Part shown: in pieces, positions 57,160 through 64,000 of the stretch
How positions within the stretch are numbered: the first letter of the stretch is position 1
Layout: each line of letters begins with the position of its first letter
Source: Prosopocoilus inquinatus
Lineage: Eukaryota > Arthropoda > Insecta > Coleoptera > Lucanidae
Direction of reading: 5' to 3'
NCBI GenBank assembly: GCA_036172665.1
Contig: CM069871.1
Coordinates: 4,526,001 to 4,590,000, forward strand
Length of the DNA stretch: 64,000 nucleotides
The notes under the pieces: generated by a model
What the model was told of the DNA's origin: nothing
Database searches by the model: none
Seen by the model: only the letters and a program-made list of their open reading frames with translations
Program-made: the position numbers and the translations under genes

Positions 57160-58440
57160 TTGTTAGGCAACCAACTATACATGTAGTGTAAGATGTATAC
57201 AACTGTGGGTTGCCGAGTGTCAAAATATTAATTAAGACCATTAATTTGGCCAAAGATTTATTCATTCCAACAAGGGGCGATCAACGGAAAAATATTTTAA
57301 ACAACACGTGTGTTGAGGGCGATTAATAACCTCGACAAATTAAAATGTCTCGGTTATTAAACGCCCCATCATTAACGCTCTTGTTGATTAAGTAACTATT
57401 TTGCGATTAATTTAAATCAGCCGTTTTAAGAAGCTTCGCCCCCTAGGATGATAAATCGACCCCTTCTCTCCCTCATTTAAAGAGTAAATGTCACTCTAAA
57501 ACGACTTTACAGTTTAATATTTTCTGTTTTTTTTTTAGAATTTCGATTTTAAGGCGCGTACGGTATATAGGTCCTCCCCCTCCCCCACTGACTGGGAGAG
57601 GGCAAGAGGAATTGTGGCAAAGTTCATAAAGTCGGGAAAATGTGAGGGAATTTGTGAATTGTGATTACCTTTTAACAAAAAAAAAATTCATAGGGCCTTA
57701 AATATAGGCAACCGCACAAATGGGTTTGCTCTTTGGATTGCCTAACTGATACTTGGAAAGATCTCATTTTTTATTAGGAGTATCTTTTAAATAAACCGGC
57801 TCGTTATAAAAGTTAGTTGTTTATCGTTTTTTTAAGGTGGAGATTCAATAATTCTTTTTCTGAAACTGGAATTTTGTTTAAAAAATATGTAATAATTAGG
57901 AAAATTGCGTAACCTTAATTACATGTGAAAGGTTCTTGACGAGGTAAAAAATTAAAAAAAAATTCTTATCGCCTTTAGTGCAGGCAACCATATAAACTTC
58001 CCGAATTCACCGCTTGCCTATCTATGACATTTTGTTCACTGAAAAAACTTTATTTATTTAGTAATTACGTACAAACGGACTTATTTTTAAAATTAATTGT
58101 CACTGGTGTTTAAAGGTAATTTAAATATTCTATGTTATTATCACACGCGTGAAAGAAAAATTAATAAATTAATATTTTTTGCTCGTATATTTATTTGTTT
58201 TCTGACAGCTGGAAACTTTAAATGTTTAAAAACTAGGAAAATCGCATAATGTCCGTGAAGTGTGAAAATTCACATGGTTTTTGACAAAACAAAATAAAAT
58301 ATTGCCACTTGTAGTTTAAGCAACCATACAAACTGCCACAGTTAATTGGTTGCCTATATTACGATATTTTGTTTTTCGAGCTGAAACGTAATTAAAACTA
58401 ATTGTTTATGTTTTTAAATGTAACTTAATAATTTTTGCCA
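57160..58440 (+). repeat. Degenerate repeat with GCAACC...TGCCTAT units, about 280-340 bp
   Basis: GGCAACC followed by a VNACAAAC-like stretch and a nearby TTGCCTA occur at about 57172, 57707, 57984 and 58320. Between them, AACTAATTGTTTAT and AAGGTAATTTAATA-type blocks recur. A poor-quality array distantly resembling the GGTTGCCTAT family. Confidence 0.5.
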
Positions 58441-59099
58441 TTAATATTAATAATAATAATAATAAATACAGGACGGAGTTATAGTATATTGGATAGGAAA
58501 ACAAAAAAAAAGATTGACAAGGTTGGTCAAACGGAAAACCACGAGTCTAAAACAAAAAGAAAGGAAACTAAATAAAATAGCGCGCCATAAGAATCTAAAA
58601 CAAATCTGCGATTAACCTGTACAAAATTTAACAAAAAAAATAGAAAATAAAACGAAATTCGAGGAAGTGTCAACAACTATCAATAAGAAAAAAAAAGTTA
58701 AAGGAAACTAAATGAAATGACAAGATATAAACTAAAAATATAAAACTAATAAAATAGCGCCGTAAAGAATTAATTAATAAAGATATCCGCGATAAGTGTC
58801 AACTATCAATAAATAAAAAAAAACTAAAAAATTAAAGGAAAGTAAAAGAAATAAAAAAATATTTCTTGGCCTTGAATTTTTAATGCCCCATCGGAGAACC
58901 GTCAGTATTTTGTTTTCCGCTCTGATTTCTTTTGTTTTTATTTTTCTATTAAATCAGTTTCATTTGACAATTTCGAGCTTCTCAGTCTGTTCAAAGATCA
59001 CTCTACTGGATGTCGTATTATAAACGAATTTTCTCAAATATTAATTTTCTCTGTTCCACCGATTCAGCATTTTCTTGTATTAAAACAAAAGTACAGCAT
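58441..59099. other. A-rich intronic sequence, no gene seen
   Basis: Low-complexity A-rich blocks with repeated AAAGGAAACTAAATAAAAT; no exon. Confidence 0.4.
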
Positions 59100-60075
59100 C
59101 TATGCGCGTAACAGTCGTTCATATCGCGATCTGTTGTCCAAAATTTAAAACAATATTAAACGAATTGCCGGCAACAGCATTATTTCATCTACTTGTCGAC
59201 ATTCTCGGCGAGACGCTGTCTTATAACGTCGCAATGACTTTAATTTCCGAATTGAAGAAACAGAGATATAATATTAAATAATGTGATCTGTGGATTATTT
59301 AGCGAAGCGCCATCTCTGGACCAGAAACGGTCACTACTGTATGTCGTGTTATGAACGATTTTTTTTTATGTTATCTTTTTCTGTTCCACCAATTCCACGT
59401 TTTCTTTTATTAAGTCGAAAATGCGGCATTTACGCGCGTAAACGTCATTCATGGCGCCATCTGTTGTTCAAAATTGAAAACAATGTTAAACGAATTTTCG
59501 ACAAGAGCATAACTTGGCGACATTCTCAGCGAAACGCTGCCTTATAACTTCGCAATGACTATAATTTCCAAATTGACGACACGAAGATCTAAAATCAAAT
59601 GTGATCTGTGGATTATTTAGAGAAGCGCCATCTTTGGACCAGAAACGATCACTACTGTATGTCATGTTATGAACGATTTTTTTTTTAATGTTATTTTTCT
59701 CTGTTCCACTGATTCAGCATTTTCTTGTATTAAATCAAAAGTACAGCATCTATGCGCGTAAGAGTCATTCATAGCGCCATCTGTTGTCCAAAATAGAAAA
59801 CAATGTTAAACGAATTTGCGGCGACAGCATTATTTCATTTATTCGCTGACATTCTGAGCGAAAACCTGCTTTTTGATTAAAATTAAATTGTGATCTGTGG
59901 ATTGTTTAGTGAAGCGCCATCTCGGGACCAGAAATGAAAGCTATTTTATTATAATTTCAAATAGTAGGATGTCGTACTCATTTCTAGATCATACGCATAT
60001 TACATCAAAATTAAATTGCAACAGAAATCAAGGCGCGGCGGGATTTTTGAAGGCGCCCTCTCTTGACCAACGGAG
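59100..60075 (+). repeat. GCGCCATCT array III (dimeric, about 320 bp)
   Basis: Two alternating unit types. GAAGCGCCATCT followed by GGACCAGAAA at 59306, 59625 and 59913. TGGCGCCATCTGTTGTCC or a variant at 59126, 59454 and 59776; a last variant GGCGCCCTCT is at 60052. The unit backbone differs from arrays I and II. Confidence 0.85.
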
Positions 60076-61961
60076 AGAATTGTTTTAATCAAATTTTTAA
60101 ATGACTTTTCATGGCTGACGCTCTGACATAAATCTACCTTTGTTTTAAAACTTTAAAAATCTGGAAGTTTTTTAATACTTAAAATTATTTTCGACGGAAA
60201 TAAAAAATGTTTCTCTCTAAGATGTATAAAAACTTAAATAGATCAGAAATACATGCTCTATTATTTAATAGATTCACAGTTGACGACCCCCAAGAGACAG
60301 ACCCCTAGACCGACCCTCTCCCCCGTCCATCGACACTTTTTAAGTTTTCATTCAGATTTTTAGTTTTTTTTTTTTTTTGATATGAAAATTGATTATTAAT
60401 CCAACTATCTTTTTCATTGTCGTTGAAAAGTTCATAAAATATCTCTTTAAGGGCCTTTATACTTTATACTATCGTTAGCAATAAGCTTCTTTGCTTTTTC
60501 TAAACTGGAAATAGAAATCGCGTAGTTTAAGAAACTGAAGATCAACACCACCCAACCCAACTCAATCCAATTAAAATCACATGGTTTAAAAAACCCAACC
60601 CAACCCAAGACTAAAACCACTTTCTAGACGATGATAAGATTATAATAAACGGCAAAAATATTTTCATCGTTGGTGATTCGATTGATTTAGCCCAAATAAA
60701 TAAATAGTGTTATGCACAAGACGACTAAATTAAATTTATTAATTACTTTGAAATTAAAATTTTAAATATAAAAGCAATTAATCTTCTTTTTTTTTTTTGA
60801 TAATGAAATTGTGTGAATTTGAATACGTTTATACAAGGTGCGACCAAAAAGTAAGGCGGGCTAATTGCGATTTAAGTTTCCATTTTCGAAATTGCTTTTG
60901 TTATTAAAGGTAGATGTTAATATAGATCGTAGCTTTTTCCAATATTATGTGCACTATATTTTGTTGTGGTGTTGCTAGCAAGTAATCTTGCTAAGTTTTT
61001 TTTTTATAGTGTACATTAGGCGTGTTCTTTTTATCGCAAAACTCAGTAATAGTAACTCAGCAGCACTCAGTAACCTTGGAAATTCTTATGTTTTTTTTTT
61101 TACACACTCACTGTTGAGATTTTGTGAGCTTCCCTCACGTCAATCAAAAATATATTTAGGTTAGAATGTATCTGTATGTAATGCCCAAAAGCCTAATTTG
61201 ATATTTGCGTGATCTCAGTGGAAATAACTTGTTTTTTTTTTGTAGGAACGTTTTAACTTAGCAAATCTCACCTCACTTATGACATTCACTGATCTGAGTC
61301 AAATGTAAAACGAATTTGCTATTATTATAGCTATTCTATATCTATTATTCTATATCTATTTTGAGAAGTTTTTTTGCATGTATACGCAGATGGACTGTAT
61401 AAATACGATAATACAGATAATAAACAACGATAATAAAAATCAAACAATACTTTATCTACACCATTGCACAATGCATTAGTTACTGATTGACTCGTGACCT
61501 TGTGTGCACTTGCACCAATTGCTTTGATTGATGAAAAAATTAAAGTGGGTCCTTGAAAAAAACAAAAAAAAAACGTATCACAGTTCAACAAAACCGTTTC
61601 CTTTCCAACATCCATCTTAACTGGAAGTTACGAGCCATCAGGCTTCGATAATTATCAACACTTAGTATTTAGGAGGTGCATTAAAATTAACGCTAATAAG
61701 TCAACGACAAACAAAAGTCGCCATATTTTTAATGTCCTCATATTCTAATCTGTAATTTCCATCGATATTTCAAGCCTTCGACAATGAAATCACACGCTAC
61801 GTTAACTACAAACGACCCAATTGTAATTTATAACGTAACTGCGATCGAAGGCTTGTCTTAACTTAAGGTGAGCCGAACGTATCAGTTCCGCAAGTACGGG
61901 TATGATGATGATGATGACATGAGAAAATCCTCTTTCTTCTTCATTATCCTGAGCAAGGCAC
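60076..61961. other. Intronic sequence, no gene seen
   Basis: It contains CCAACCCAACTCAATCCAAT near 60550 (complement of the 15.4-17.7 kb motif) and a single mariner-type end (TACAAGGTGCGACCAAAAAG) at 60833. Confidence 0.4.
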
Positions 61962-61995
61962 GATAAAAATCACGGCGCGTGTCACTTCGTTCAGC
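61962..61995 (+). promoter_or_regulatory. Candidate internal core promoter (TATA-like + Inr)
   Basis: GATAAAAA begins at 61962 and TTCAGC has its A at 61993, 29 bp after the box's T. The predicted leader up to 62155 contains no ATG. The GATAAAAA variant is a suboptimal TATA box. Confidence 0.4.
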
Positions 61996-62155
61996 AGCTT
62001 TGCGTTTAGCACTTCAACGTGTTTTCACTTTGCGTTTCTTATCTTGAAGAGTGTTGATTTTTTTTTTCGGTAGCGTGAGTGTATTTGTAGCTGGGTTCGT
62101 AAACAAGAGGGTAAAATAGGGCAAGGAAAATTGCTAAAATAGATTGGAGCACGCG

Positions 62156-62348
62156 ATGAAGCTGCCTTGGTTGATTTGCCTTGTCGAGAAGAAGCAAGGC
62201 AGTTTACAGGGACAGGCCAATCGACCTGAGGATGGACGCAAATCGTGCGCGAAACGGTCTTGGGGGTATGCGTTGAAGTCCTTTGGTAATTTGAAACGAT
62301 ACAGAAGGAAAAAGGTGAAGGAGCCTCGAGGATGTATTTGTTATTCAG
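62156..62348 (+). CDS. Candidate alternative first coding exon of the PDZ gene
   Basis: The first ATG downstream of the predicted start at 61993 opens a 64-codon frame starting MKLPWLICLVEKKQG. It includes a Lys/Arg-rich stretch (LKRYRRKKVKEPRG) and ends with ICYS and one base before a donor CAG|GTATGA at 62349. It ends in phase 1, the same as exon 4, so both could feed the same exon beyond the window. Such an isoform would lack the PDZ. The purine at -3 and CpG content fit a real first exon. No domain is recognised. It could also belong to a separate small gene. Confidence 0.42.
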
Positions 62349-63229
62349 GTATGAAATCAAATCAGATATTAAACTTAATAAATAAAGCTTTGATATAAAT
62401 TGAATTGACTTTCTTATTTAAATTTTTCTAAAACTCCAAGAAATACTTTCGATTCAAATCTAGAGCTTGGCAAATTTGTTTTAAAAAATAATCACAAACT
62501 CGTTCTTGACGGAACAATAATGAATCAAGGAATCAAAGTGCTTGATTAATTTCGCAGTAAACTGAACTATGCTGAGAGTTCTCGCGCTGTTTATTTTCCT
62601 TTGGCTGTCTTTGTTAGAGTTATTTTTGCCTTAAATCCTCGTGAGTTCAAGTTCAAATCTGTGACCAAATTAAAATGATGATTTCTACCAAGGCTAAGCT
62701 TGCTCTGTCGGTGAAATCACTTCTTCCAAGGAATGAGCGCCACGAAACTTCCTCATCTTCCAATATTTCAATTAATTACTTAATGACTTAGGACCCCGTT
62801 GGGTAAACACCACAGAAAAAAAAAATAAATTCCCATTGTAATAAAATTTATTCTGAAGAAGCTGCCAAACACGCACCGAAACGTTGACTTTTATTTCTAA
62901 TTAAAAGAAATAGGAGTATATTTTAAGAAAGTGCTTCAATTAATATTAATATTAATAATAATGTAGATACATTGTTTTCCAAATGAATCCGATCGATCCG
63001 CAATGTGGTCTTTAAAGCCGCAGCTTCGTATTAACGCCAGGAGTTCCCAAAGGTGTCGATGAAGACTTGAAAGGGTTCGATGAACGTCCAGGAATCGCAG
63101 TTAGTTTTGAATTCTTGTCTAGTACAAGCCTATCTGAATGGTTCATTAAAAGAAAACTAGAAGATTTATGCATAATTTTAAACAAATTTGAATTAAACAC
63201 GCGTCAACTCGAATAAAAGAAGAGGAAAA
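62349..63229. other. Intronic sequence with a hammerhead-like relic
   Basis: At 62853-62885, CTGAAGA, one unpaired A, GCTGC/GCACC (4 of 5 pairs), GAAA and CGTT follow in hammerhead order. Stem I does not pair. Probably a decayed copy. Nothing else seen. Confidence 0.3.
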
Positions 63230-64000
63230 AGAAGAAAAAGAAATAAAATACAAACGTAAATGGTCAAATCGAACGAAACCAAAAAAAGAAAACGGCGATG
63301 TGCCGAGGACAAAAATAAAAACTTTGCAAAACCAGCGATAAGTCAAGTCGATGTCAAAAAAAAAAAAAATGACGAACCCAATCGAAAATTTAATCTGCAA
63401 ATAATTGAAGAAAGAAGACCAATTGATTATAAAAATAAAAACGTAAATAATCAAATCGAATGAAACCAAAAAAAAAGAAACAAAAGACGACCGCCGAGGA
63501 CAAAAATAAAAACTTTGCAAAACTAGTGATAAGTCAAGTCGATGTCAAAAAAAAATGACGAACGCAATCTGCAAATTATTAAAGAAAAAAGACCAATTGA
63601 TTATCAAAATAAAAACATAAACACTCAAATCGAATGGAACCAAAAACAGAAAACAAAAGACGATCGTCGATGTGGCGAGTGATAAGTGAACTAGTGATAA
63701 GTCAAGTCTATGTCAAAAAAAAAAAATGACAAACACAATCGAAAATTTAATCTGCAAAATGTCTTAGAAAGAAGACCAACAGTTAATAATAAAAATATAT
63801 ATAAATAAAATAAAGTAATATCGAATAACGGAGAAAGAAAACAAAACCGGCGATCAGTCGGCGGAATTAAAATGTACAATAAAATGAATTCCAATCTAAT
63901 AAAAGAAAAGAAAGGAAAACAAAAGACGATCGACTGATGGTTAAAAAAAATAAAATAAAATCGCGTTGAATAAAATTAAACAAAAGCAAAAAACGAAAAC
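63230..64000 (-). repeat. GATCG-family array, inverted, units about 185-200 bp
   Basis: AGTGATAAGTCAAGTCGATG or a variant occurs near 63337, 63524 and 63690, with AAACAAAAGACGATCG-type and AAGACCAATTGATTAT blocks between. The A-rich + strand is the complement of the T-rich array at the window's left end. Confidence 0.75.

Larger units (their letters stand above)
56413..64000 (+). other. Intron 4 of the PDZ gene, right end outside window
   Basis: Starts GTAAGT. No acceptor plus in-phase exon could be supported before the window ends, apart from the candidate alternative first exon at 62156. Confidence 0.6.

Noticed and set aside
62025..62360. 111-codon - strand frame overlapping the candidate exon at 62156
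   Set aside because: Shadow of the + strand exon; it lacks splice and promoter logic on the - strand.

Overview
The window looks like an AT-rich insect nuclear genome. It has short exons with GT-AG introns, TATA/TCAGT core promoters, mariner- and Harbinger-like MITEs, LINE relics and many tandem satellites. A beetle is plausible, but this is inference; nothing here fixes the species.

One protein-coding gene on the + strand can be supported and it spans nearly the whole window. Its exons are at 2322-2417, 43984-44135, 54272-54345 and 56293-56412, and it runs off the right edge. The intron phases agree at every junction. Exons 1 and 2 together encode one complete PDZ domain with a PWGF carboxylate-binding loop, as in the ZASP/Enigma/synaptopodin-2 class of muscle Z-disc and actin-associated proteins. 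The PDZ is split by a 41.6-kb intron. Exons 3 and 4 encode a Ser/Thr/Lys/Arg-rich, probably disordered linker. Two candidate alternative first exons, at 38127-38171 and 62156-62348, each follow a TATA+Inr-like promoter, use the first ATG downstream, and end in exactly the phase needed to join the main transcript.

The rest is intronic and repeat-dominated. Arrays include a T-rich GATCG family (both window ends, 35-37 kb, 54.5-55 kb), a 224-bp satellite (8.8-10.5 kb), a 180-bp repeat (12 kb), a TTGAGTTG-rich repeat (15.4-17.7 kb), a 95-bp repeat (24 kb), a nested 688/83-bp array (44.6-47.2 kb), a 390-bp array (52.2-53.6 kb) and several arrays whose units all carry GCGCCATCT/AGATGGCGC, a CTCF-like core.

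The most notable signal is a pair of elements (28464-28577 on +, 54377-54489 on -) that fold as type I hammerhead ribozymes. They have the complete catalytic core, an extended outer stem and a compensatory base-pair change in stem II. A near-perfect 188-bp palindrome at 145-332 carries a further hammerhead-like core on each arm, and 62853-62885 holds a weaker relic.
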